The notes under the pieces are model-generated. The model did not search any database, had not been told where the DNA came from, and was given only the letters and a program-made list of their open reading frames with translations. A stretch of DNA of 64,000 nucleotides from Limnohabitans kasalickyi (GTDB lineage: Bacteria > Pseudomonadota > Gammaproteobacteria > Burkholderiales > Burkholderiaceae_C): assembly GCA_965234325.1 (NCBI GenBank), contig OZ248415.1:1-64000 (forward strand), written 5' to 3'. Of this stretch, positions 7,333-13,811 are shown one piece after another (the first letter of the stretch is position 1; each line of letters opens with the position of its first letter). The position numbers and the translations under genes were made by a program.

Positions 7333-8190
7333 ATGAAACTTTACAGCGCAATAAAAAATCAACCATTTGCATTGGATGTCCAGGTAGCTGAGGATTTACT
7401 TACCTATCGAATTCGATCCGTAATTCAGGGTGAATGGGTAGGTAACCCCACCAAAGAACATCCTCAGGGAGGAAAGTATTTTGATGAAAGACTAGTGTCG
7501 GAATGGCGAGGAAACTTTGCAGTTCATGGCGAAGTTATTCATGAACGAAGCATTTCATTGAAGTCGCTGCAGGCTCATCCTGAATTTGGTGACCATTCGG
7601 CGTTCATGCTTTATGCCCCTGTTGGTCTTGCCGCTTTAGGAACAACTCGAGAGTCTCTTTTTGAGCAAACCCCTAATCTCTACGTTGGGACATTTGCTTC
7701 AAAGATGGATGCTCAGGCCTACCACGCCACAGTACTTCAAACGCATCCGATTGGACACGTTCTGATTCCGTTCAAGTCTTCGCCCATTAGTGAATGGACA
7801 CTTGGTTTCAATGTCTTTGATCCCGTGTTGATCAAAGCCAGCTCAGGGATTGAAATCATCCCTGCAATCACGCTTGCTACTGTTCGTGAAGAAACTCTTC
7901 CGACAGTCAGGTTTTTGGATGGACCACTAACAACTGCCGTGGCAAACCAAGAATTAACACTTGCGTTCAGGCTCGAAACCCCGCAAGGCAGTCCGATCGA
8001 AGATCGTGAATCGGAGGTCTATCTCGACTCAACAACCGGATACCTAGTAACGCGTCGAGTCGTCACTAAGAACGGATTAGGGACAGCAGTCTTCAACACG
8101 ATGGGAATGTCCTCGGGCCAACGCGCAAAAATCAAGGTGGGTTTCAAGTTTTTCTCTGGCACCGATGACTTGGATGTGGTGGTTGAATGA
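7333..8190 (+). CDS. Unknown phage protein with Ig-like C-terminal domain
   Basis: 285 aa, preceded by a strong GGAGG site. The N-terminal two thirds are unrecognised. Residues about 200-285 (LTTAVANQELTLAFRLETPQGSPI...VYLDSTTGYLVTRRVVTKNGLGTAVF) look like a Big_1/invasin-like Ig fold with the usual N-G-x-G-x-A-x-F turn. Such domains decorate tails and virions. No signal peptide. It begins 14 bp after the fibre stop and its TGA overlaps the next ATG (ATGA at 8187-8190), so translation is coupled. It may be a chaperone, tip partner or substrate carrier for the fibre; this is inference. Confidence 0.6.
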   Translation: MKLYSAIKNQPFALDVQVAEDLLTYRIRSVIQGEWVGNPTKEHPQGGKYFDERLVSEWRGNFAVHGEVIHERSISLKSLQAHPEFGDHSAFMLYAPVGLAALGTTRESLFEQTPNLYVGTFASKMDAQAYHATVLQTHPIGHVLIPFKSSPISEWTLGFNVFDPVLIKASSGIEIIPAITLATVREETLPTVRFLDGPLTTAVANQELTLAFRLETPQGSPIEDRESEVYLDSTTGYLVTRRVVTKNGLGTAVFNTMGMSSGQRAKIKVGFKFFSGTDDLDVVVE

Positions 8191-8798
8191 TCCTAAATCT
8201 ATTTCCGACTCATGCTGGTGTTTGGTCACTCGGGCTTGATCCCATATTCGATCAGGCTTTGTATGAATCTCTTCTAAGGGTTCATGCAGAAATGAAAGCT
8301 GGTGAGGAAATTTGGCACCGACGCAATCATGACATCTTTGATGGGAGTGTGCCAATTGCAAACGAGCTTGTTCGATTGGTGATGCCCAAAATTTCTGAAT
8401 TCATCGGCCCCAACGGGCGTGTCATCAGCTTTCAAGGCCGAGAGGTCGTTAGAAATCGTGGCGTAGAAATCATGCCGCATGCTGACGAAGACGAGTGCCA
8501 CTTACAAGCAGTCTATTTCCCTGTAGGTCCCGAATTAGACAAGGGTGTCGACTTCGTTGGTCAAGTCAACGCTTACGGCCCGAACGCCTTTGCAATTTGC
8601 AATCCCGATTGGCGTAGCTCTGGGTTTGGTGCATTCCGTATGCCTTGGGAAACACCCTCGAAATTTTGGATAGCACCCCATAGAGGGCTTTTGATTGCAT
8701 TTGATGCTAGGGCCGTGCATTTTCAAAAACCGTATCACGGTGAGGCTCCCTTCCTGCAAGTCCTACTCAACATCAAGGTGGAACGTATAAATGGCTAA
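8187..8798 (+). CDS. Putative 2-oxoglutarate/Fe(II)-dependent oxygenase
   Basis: 203 aa. The double-stranded beta-helix iron triad appears as His98-x-Asp100 (IMPHADEDECH) and His178 (DARAVHFQKPYHG), followed by a final beta strand (FLQVLLNIKVE). The spacing of about 80 residues fits prolyl-4-hydroxylase-like 2OG oxygenases. The Arg/Lys that anchors 2-oxoglutarate after the distal His is not obvious (EAPFLQV), so cosubstrate use may differ. ATGA overlap upstream and an 8-bp overlap downstream place it in one operon with the tail fibre and radical SAM genes. I infer it hydroxylates a peptide side chain. Confidence 0.6.
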   Translation: MILNLFPTHAGVWSLGLDPIFDQALYESLLRVHAEMKAGEEIWHRRNHDIFDGSVPIANELVRLVMPKISEFIGPNGRVISFQGREVVRNRGVEIMPHADEDECHLQAVYFPVGPELDKGVDFVGQVNAYGPNAFAICNPDWRSSGFGAFRMPWETPSKFWIAPHRGLLIAFDARAVHFQKPYHGEAPFLQVLLNIKVERING

Positions 8799-10149
8799 AT
8801 TCACAATTTACGCAGTAAACCCGCAGACAAAAGAGAACGAAATTCTGTTTTATGACAATCAAAATTCAGAATTAATAAATTCTGAAGGACGTTCATTGGT
8901 ATCGCAGCTACAAGTTACACAGCACACAACTGCACCTGTAACAAGTCGCGATACGCCTCTTGGGAAAACATCACCACGAATTCTAAAAATCTCGCTCGGG
9001 TTGTCTTGCAACTATGAGTGTGAGTATTGTTCTCAACGATTTGTGCATCGGAGTGATGAAACAAACCCAAACGATGTAGCGGAGTTTGTTTTACATCTTG
9101 ATGAATGGGTCACATCTCCACCTGATGCGGTTGAATTTTGGGGTGGTGAGCCGCTTGTCTACATTAAAACCCTTCGGCCTTTGGCTGATGCAATTCGCAG
9201 CAAATTTCCAAACACTCGACTTTCCGTCATAACCAATGGCTCACTTCTTACGCCAGAGATCAATCAATGGCTAGATGAGATCGGATTTGTAGTTTCGATT
9301 TCCCATGACGGTCCTGGCCAACATGTTCGCGGTCCTGATCCATTAGTGGACCCAGATAAGCGAGCCGCAATACTTGATCTATATTCCCGCCTCTCACCAT
9401 CGGGTCGCATTTCTTTCAATTCAATGGTTCATCGAGGAAATCAATCACGATCTGCTATTCAAAAGTTCTTTGTAGAGCTGACAGGTGATCATCATGTGCC
9501 TATTGGAGAAGGTGCATTCGTTGATGCTTACGATGAGGGCGGTCTATCGCTTTCCCTGCCACTTGAGGAGGCTTCATATTTCCGAGGGTTGGCATTCCAT
9601 GAAATTCGTACAGGGCAAGTGAGATCAATTTCAGGCGTTCGCGATCGCTTGATGAGCTTCATCAATTCATTAAGAACACGCCGTCCATCGAGTTCGATAG
9701 CTCAGAAATGTGGCATGGACTCGCCTGACGCTTTGGCTATTGATCTTCGTGGAAATGTTTTGACTTGCCAAAATGTGAGCGCAGTTTCATTCGCACCCAA
9801 CAAGGAGTCACACCAAATTGGGCATGTCTCCAACCTCGCTAACGTCAAATTGAACACTTCAACTCATTGGTCAAAGCGTGAAGAATGTCCTTTGTGTCCG
9901 ATGCTTCAGATTTGTCGTGGTGCATGTATGTTTCTTGAAGGAGACCTTTGGAGTGCCTCGTGCGACAACTCATTTTCAGATTCAGTTCCAATATTTGCAG
10001 CTGGAATTGAGTTTCTAACAGGACTGATACCAGTCAAGATTGAAGGGCCACACCGCGTAAGTCGCCACGAACTATGGCCAACCAAGCCACAAAAGTTAAA
10101 GCGTGTAATTCCGATTAAGGCGCTCACAACAAGTGAAGATGTGTCATGA
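8791..10149 (+). CDS. Radical SAM/SPASM peptide-modifying enzyme
   Basis: 452 aa. The radical SAM cluster is C73-x3-C77-x2-C80 (LSCNYECEYC), with the GGE-type SAM contact WGGEP at 117-121 and a TNG motif at 148-150. The C-terminus has a full SPASM set for auxiliary Fe-S clusters: Cys307, 326, 366, 369, 375, 379 and 391 (CPLCPMLQICRGAC). SPASM enzymes usually act on ribosomal peptides or proteins, making thioether or C-C crosslinks or maturing sulfatases. The first 60 residues could be a peptide-recognition region. An AAGGTGGA site precedes the ATG. Its placement in a phage tail operon points to the Cys-rich fibre tip as substrate. Family call is firm; substrate is inference. Confidence 0.9.
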   Translation: MAKFTIYAVNPQTKENEILFYDNQNSELINSEGRSLVSQLQVTQHTTAPVTSRDTPLGKTSPRILKISLGLSCNYECEYCSQRFVHRSDETNPNDVAEFVLHLDEWVTSPPDAVEFWGGEPLVYIKTLRPLADAIRSKFPNTRLSVITNGSLLTPEINQWLDEIGFVVSISHDGPGQHVRGPDPLVDPDKRAAILDLYSRLSPSGRISFNSMVHRGNQSRSAIQKFFVELTGDHHVPIGEGAFVDAYDEGGLSLSLPLEEASYFRGLAFHEIRTGQVRSISGVRDRLMSFINSLRTRRPSSSIAQKCGMDSPDALAIDLRGNVLTCQNVSAVSFAPNKESHQIGHVSNLANVKLNTSTHWSKREECPLCPMLQICRGACMFLEGDLWSASCDNSFSDSVPIFAAGIEFLTGLIPVKIEGPHRVSRHELWPTKPQKLKRVIPIKALTTSEDVS

Positions 10150-10886
10150 GAATTGTGGGAATTCCACTAACTGCGGAAACTGTCACAGAGAAATTTCGAG
10201 CATTCATAAATGAAGATTCATATCGCGTCTTAGTGATGTCATCTGTGATCGATTGGAGGGCTCCGGATCTTTCTTGGGACTATCGATGTGCACAGGTTGG
10301 TTTTGACTATGTGCGAGATTCTGGATTTGAATTCGTCCTGTGGGATGACTTCATGTATTTGTCCAAACCATTACGCCATGTGTTGATGCTTCCCCTTTGG
10401 TATGACGCATTTGGAGTGCGACGATCACCTCAAGAAGTTGCTAACCACATTGATTCATTCGTCCGAGCACTTAATTCGCGTGGAATTGATGATGTGAGCT
10501 ACATAACTCAAGGCAGTCCATTTCTGCATGATGCTGTTTCACGTCATTTGATTGAATCTGATTCCCTAGTTTTAGATACAACATCCTCTGCAACGCTTGC
10601 ATTTGATGCTGTTCGTGGTTTGACTTCCATGCCAATGCATGTACCTGCTGACTTGCGCAGAGATGGTTTGCTAACTGGACACGCCAATGTTCTCGGAAGT
10701 GTGGGCTCTCATTACAGCCTTGGCCATGGTGCTCTGTTAGATGACTTGAGCGTTTCGATTCGCGCATGGGCCGTAACACTTGGGAAGAATTTACTTGTGA
10801 GTGAAACTGCTCCAGTTGAAATTGCTGAGGCAATTCGAAGTGGATCAACTCGGTTCAATGCAACGACCTTCGTCATAGAGAAATAG
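10146..10886 (+). CDS. Unknown protein; possible tetrapyrrole-methylase fold
   Basis: 246 aa, ATGA-coupled to the radical SAM gene and last in its operon before a terminator. No family is certain. The order of segments resembles the tetrapyrrole methylase (TP-methylase) fold, which also covers borosin peptide N-methyltransferases: an N-terminal beta strand MRIVGIPLT, a middle WYDAF...R...EVANHIDSFVRALNSRG helix, then VSYITQGSPFLHDAV in place of YGxPhhh, and a LDTTSSATLAFDAV segment in place of the 'PGxSSxxxxxA' loop. The glycine-rich SAM loop is diverged. If right, the protein could methylate the fibre peptide. This is a weak by-eye match. Confidence 0.45.
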   Translation: MRIVGIPLTAETVTEKFRAFINEDSYRVLVMSSVIDWRAPDLSWDYRCAQVGFDYVRDSGFEFVLWDDFMYLSKPLRHVLMLPLWYDAFGVRRSPQEVANHIDSFVRALNSRGIDDVSYITQGSPFLHDAVSRHLIESDSLVLDTTSSATLAFDAVRGLTSMPMHVPADLRRDGLLTGHANVLGSVGSHYSLGHGALLDDLSVSIRAWAVTLGKNLLVSETAPVEIAEAIRSGSTRFNATTFVIEK

Positions 10887-10925
10887 TTGACAAGATTTTT
10901 CATTAAAACTGTTCTTTTTTGTATC

Positions 10926-10957
10926 GCCGCCATGGTTCGCTTTGGCGGCTTTTTTTT
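10926..10957 (+). terminator. Rho-independent terminator after the tail cassette
   Basis: GCCGCCA (10926-10932) pairs with TGGCGGC (10943-10949) around a 10-base loop, followed by T8 (10950-10957). It ends the tail-fibre/radical SAM operon and separates it from the lysis genes. Confidence 0.85.
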
Positions 10958-10967
10958 GGAGATTTCA

Positions 10968-11351
10968 ATGCCAGAACCAACAAGCTCCGGAGTCGCTGGA
11001 GCCGCCGCCGCTTACAAAGCCATAGGAGGTGCCGCTGGAGCAGCAGCCAGTGGTGCAACCCTCGCCGCAGTCGTTGTCATGCTCATGACCCCGCCAAGAA
11101 ACATTCGTGAATGGACGGTGGGACTGATCAGTACCGTTGTCTCAAGCATTTGCGGTGGCGCAATCACCGTCGAGTATTTCCAGTTGCACCACTGGGCCTT
11201 TTCGACCATTGGTCTGTATGCCATGGGCGGAGTCATCTTTGCTTGTGGCCTGCCTGGCTGGGCGCTCGTGAGGTGGCTCTTCAATTTCATTGAGCAACGC
11301 AGAGATGAGTCCATCGACGAAGTGGCCAAGGATGTGAAGGAGCTGTTTTGA
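10968..11351 (+). CDS. Putative phage holin
   Basis: 127 aa, start at the ATG at 10968 with GGAG seven bases upstream; an upstream TTG in frame lies before the terminator and is not used. A small Gly/Ala-rich N-terminus is followed by three probable membrane segments (about 32-43, 52-72, 78-100) and a short charged cytoplasmic tail (EQRRDESIDEVAKDVKELF), a typical holin layout. It stands directly before the endolysin and spanin genes. The family cannot be named from sequence alone, but lysis-cassette context makes holin the best call. It would make the inner-membrane hole that lets the endolysin out. Confidence 0.7.
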   Translation: MPEPTSSGVAGAAAAYKAIGGAAGAAASGATLAAVVVMLMTPPRNIREWTVGLISTVVSSICGGAITVEYFQLHHWAFSTIGLYAMGGVIFACGLPGWALVRWLFNFIEQRRDESIDEVAKDVKELF

Positions 11352-11812
11352 AACCTCAAGACTTCATAGACCAAATCGCCAAAGCGGCCCAAGCGGTCGC
11401 CAAACAATCAGGTGTTCCCGCCAGTCTCTCAATTGCCCAAGCTGCCCTCGAGTCAGGCTGGGGGGAGTCCGGTCTAGCCAAGACGGGAAACAACCTGTTC
11501 GGGATCAAGGCTGACAGTCGTTGGAGGGGAGAGACCTTGACCCTTCCAACCAAGGAGTTTATCAAGGGGCAATGGGTTGTTGTCCCTGCCAAGTGGCGCA
11601 AATACGCAAGCTGGCAAGTCAGCATTGATGACCACGCAGCCTTTTTGAAGCAAAACCAACGCTACGCGCCTTGCTTTAGTTGCCTAACAGCAAATGCATT
11701 TGTTCGGGCTCTCGCAAAGGCTGGCTATGCCACCGATCCGCTCTATGCAGACAAGGTGATCGGGGTAATGAACAAACACAACCTAATTTCATATGACGGA
11801 GGTCTGAAATGA
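11348..11812 (+). CDS. Phage endolysin, glucosaminidase (FlgJ/GH73-like)
   Basis: 154 aa, single catalytic domain. Residues 20-60 show the GH73/mannosyl-glycoprotein endo-beta-N-acetylglucosaminidase signature: GVPASLSIAQAALESGWGES with catalytic Glu35, then GNNLFGIK. A later segment FxxxxxRYAPCF...YATDPLYADKVIGVM completes the domain. It lacks a signal peptide, so it needs the holin. The start is TTG at 11348 overlapping the holin stop, with AAGGAG at 11338-11343. It cleaves peptidoglycan glycan strands during lysis. Confidence 0.88.
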   Translation: MKPQDFIDQIAKAAQAVAKQSGVPASLSIAQAALESGWGESGLAKTGNNLFGIKADSRWRGETLTLPTKEFIKGQWVVVPAKWRKYASWQVSIDDHAAFLKQNQRYAPCFSCLTANAFVRALAKAGYATDPLYADKVIGVMNKHNLISYDGGLK

Positions 11813-12306
11813 ACTGGCTCAATCGATTTTTGTTGGCCAACTGGTCATGGTTGATGGATGGCATGTTGCTCTTGATGGCTTTGATCATCGGGATTCAGAT
11901 TGGCGAGTCCCACGTCCAGAAGGAGTGGAACGCTGAGAAAAGCAAGAACGAGCAAATCACCGCCAAGATGGAGCAGCACGTTGAGGACGTCAAGCACATG
12001 CAAACACAAATCAATCAGGAGATCTCCAATGACTTTCTTAAAAAATCCAAACTTCTGGCTGATCGCCTGCCTGATCCTCGTTTTGTCGGGGTGTGCAACA
12101 TCACCACAGCCGGTGGCAGGGATCTGCCCGCCATTGCCGAAACTCCCGGCAGAGCTACTCAAGCCAGCACCGACCCTCTACCTGCTACCTTCGGAGATGC
12201 AGGTTCGGTGAGCTGCGGGCAGCTGAGCAAAGATGCGGCGCAGACCACCCTGATGTTGGTGGAAGTACAGCGGTGGCTACAAAAGCAGGACGCTGTTGAA
12301 CGATAA
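11809..12306 (+). CDS. Inner-membrane spanin (Rz-like)
   Basis: 165 aa, ATGA overlap with the endolysin gene. One N-terminal membrane segment (about 16-31, MDGMLLLMALIIGIQIG) is followed by a charged periplasmic helical region (EKSKNEQITAKMEQHVEDVKHMQTQI) that could form the spanin coiled coil. The C-terminal part has two Cys (about 95 and 139) and the FGDAGSVSCGQL segment often seen in Rz-like proteins of Burkholderiales phages. The reading frame fully contains Rz1 in another frame. Together they would fuse or disrupt the outer membrane in the last step of lysis. Confidence 0.8.
   Translation: MNWLNRFLLANWSWLMDGMLLLMALIIGIQIGESHVQKEWNAEKSKNEQITAKMEQHVEDVKHMQTQINQEISNDFLKKSKLLADRLPDPRFVGVCNITTAGGRDLPAIAETPGRATQASTDPLPATFGDAGSVSCGQLSKDAAQTTLMLVEVQRWLQKQDAVER
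12029..12211 (+). CDS. Outer-membrane lipoprotein spanin (Rz1-like), nested in Rz
   Basis: 60 aa encoded in the +1 frame wholly inside the Rz gene. It begins MTFLKNPNFW, has a hydrophobic signal segment (LIACLILV) and lipobox LSGC with Cys22 as the lipidation site, then a short proline-rich mature part (SPQPVAGICPPLPKLPAELLKPAP). This is the standard o-spanin plan. A weak purine-rich site (CAGGAGA) precedes the ATG. A longer frame starting at 11900 exists, but only the ATG at 12029 gives a proper lipoprotein signal. Confidence 0.85.
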   Translation: MTFLKNPNFWLIACLILVLSGCATSPQPVAGICPPLPKLPAELLKPAPTLYLLPSEMQVR

Positions 12307-12311
12307 AAGTA

Positions 12312-12346
12312 AACCCCGACTTGTCTCAGGACAGGTCGGGGTTTTT
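12312..12346 (+). terminator. Rho-independent terminator after the lysis cassette
   Basis: AACCCCGACTTGTC (12312-12325) pairs with GACAGGTCGGGGTT (about 12330-12343, one G-T pair) around a TCAG loop and is followed by a T-run. It lies 6 bp after the Rz stop and ends the lysis operon. Confidence 0.9.
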
Positions 12347-12422
12347 GTTCATTTCTGAGGTAAATAGTTACTGACCATTGAATAGTGTTCAATATTATTT
12401 TGATTGCTACACTTTATACAAA

Positions 12423-12480
12423 TCCAGTCGGGCCTGCCGCCTCCTCGACTGGAGTGCCTGGCCTAACGACGGCTATAGGC
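12423..12480 (+). other. Structured leader with two hairpins
   Basis: TCCAGTCG (12423-12430) pairs with CGACTGGA (12446-12453) around a 15-base loop. GCCTA (12461-12465) pairs with TAGGC (12476-12480). They sit between the lysis terminator and the 45-aa membrane protein gene. No T-run follows. It may be a 5' leader or small RNA. Otherwise the stretch 12347-12568 shows nothing recognisable. Confidence 0.3.
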
Positions 12481-12568
12481 GTTCTAAACTGGAAATCGGC
12501 AGTGGTCAGGTCATGTGCGTTGTCCCACTCTCTGAAGACGCAACGCCATCAATTTTGAAGGGAAGCTG

Positions 12569-12706
12569 ATGAAGCTAAACAACAAAAAGACCTGGGTTGC
12601 TGGGACGGGTGCCTTTGCTGGAATCTTTGGAACACTTTGCGTTTTCTTTGATCCGACGATGGCATTTGCTCTGTCGCTGGTCGTAATCTCAGCGGTGAAA
12701 AACTAG
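12569..12706 (+). CDS. Small membrane protein, 45 aa
   Basis: Starts MKLNNKKTW: a basic N-terminus followed by a hydrophobic stretch (about 9-42, VAGTGAFAGIFGTLCVFF and MAFALSLVVISAV) that could form one long or two short membrane segments, ending VKN. A GAAGGGAAG ribosome site precedes the ATG. Too short for most gene callers, but the start signal and clean hydrophobic profile support it. It follows the lysis cassette near the probable prophage right end. It could be a lysis accessory, a superinfection-exclusion peptide or a toxin; nothing in the sequence decides. Confidence 0.5.
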   Translation: MKLNNKKTWVAGTGAFAGIFGTLCVFFDPTMAFALSLVVISAVKN

Positions 12707-12784
12707 CGCTGGCAAGGGTGGGGTAGCAATGCCCCACCTGAGCATCCATAAAACTTCATGATGGCGTTGAAAATCAGCGGCCAT

Positions 12785-13690
12785 TCAACTTTTTGCCCAA
12801 CCGATGTCGCGCAAGGTTAATCCTAGAGCCTCGATGGCGAGTTGGGCATCCTCATCGGTTGGGGGGCGCGCTTCCTTCGCGTGTTGCTCATTGCCTTTGC
12901 CGCGAGCGTGAAGCCTCCCGATGACTTGCGCAAGGTTACCAACTGCGAACATCTTGTAAGGATCGCCAAGCACAGCCTTAGCGACATCGTTGATATCTTT
13001 GTCCAGTATTGATTTCCCATGACCTTGCTGAACTAGCCATCGCGCAAGAATCACTGCGATCGCATTCTTGCAGTGATCGATCACGGAGATGGAGGTCTCC
13101 CGAAATGCAGAGTCTAATGCGCGGTCGAATGCCTGCATAACTGGTATTTTGTGTTCATTTGAGATTTTTTGTATGTCGATTTCCGGCAAGATGCCAAAGG
13201 CGCTGAGTGATTTCAAGGTCACCATCACGCAACGACTTGCCAAAAGCTCTGTCTGCACGACTCGCCATGATGATGCCGCCTGAGCGGTTCCCAATGCCAG
13301 AGTGGCGCCTTGGCCTTGATTGGGCTCTTGAAGCAAGGGTGTGCAGGCCATGTAAGTGTGCAGTGTTTTTCGAGTTAGACCGCCCTGACCTATCGATTTT
13401 CCAAAGGGGTCCTCATAGGGATGAGGTGCCACTGACGTCGTACTAGGCTGGCTTCCGTCTGGTTGAAAATAAAGACGCCCTCGCCGAGTGCGAGTCACTG
13501 CATCAAAGGAATCTTCTCGAAAAATCCAGTTCAAAGTGCTCTGGTCGAAACTGGAGGGGAGAGTGCGCCAATCGTTTGCGCTTTTGATCAGTGTTGCCAG
13601 CGTGATGTGGGGCGTAGGAATTGCAGGCACGCCAGGGTGCCCCCAGCCCTCGTAGACCAGTCCTGAGTTATTGTCTATTCCAAGATACAT
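12785..13690 (-). CDS. Unknown protein, possible Abi-type C-terminal domain
   Basis: 301 aa, no certain family. The C-terminal 90 residues (...VIDHCKNAIAVILARWL..., ...VIGRLHARGKGNEQHAKEARPPTDEDAQLAIEALGLTLRDIGW) resemble the abortive-infection C-terminal pattern, a helical region with 'hRNxxGxxHG...RPxxxxAxLAxxxAxTLxxFL'. The N-terminal half is unassigned. The gene runs leftwards, opposite to the prophage, and sits beside the NACHT-like gene, so a defence role is reasonable but unproven. It starts at the ATG at 13690 with GGAGA upstream; 121 bp separate it from the NACHT stop. Confidence 0.45.
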   Translation of the reverse strand: MYLGIDNNSGLVYEGWGHPGVPAIPTPHITLATLIKSANDWRTLPSSFDQSTLNWIFREDSFDAVTRTRRGRLYFQPDGSQPSTTSVAPHPYEDPFGKSIGQGGLTRKTLHTYMACTPLLQEPNQGQGATLALGTAQAASSWRVVQTELLASRCVMVTLKSLSAFGILPEIDIQKISNEHKIPVMQAFDRALDSAFRETSISVIDHCKNAIAVILARWLVQQGHGKSILDKDINDVAKAVLGDPYKMFAVGNLAQVIGRLHARGKGNEQHAKEARPPTDEDAQLAIEALGLTLRDIGWAKS

Positions 13691-13811
13691 GACGTCTCCA
13701 GATTTTGTTGGCCATTATTCAAATTACGGGCGATCAGCGTTAGACAATTTTTGAACATAAGGTTGTCAAAACAGTATGCGAAGCCCTCATGTATCTGCGT
13801 ACTCCAATGTG

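Noticed and set aside
10887..10967. 27-residue extension of the holin from an upstream TTG
   Set aside because: The extension runs through the terminator hairpin; the ATG at 10968 follows GGAG.
12378..12569. 63-codon rightward ORF after the lysis terminator
   Set aside because: No ribosome site, overlaps the hairpins, and composition is unlike a protein; the 45-aa ORF starting at 12569 is better supported.
12718..12740. GGTGGGG...CCCCACC hairpin as a terminator
   Set aside because: No T-run on either strand; could be chance or a border structure.
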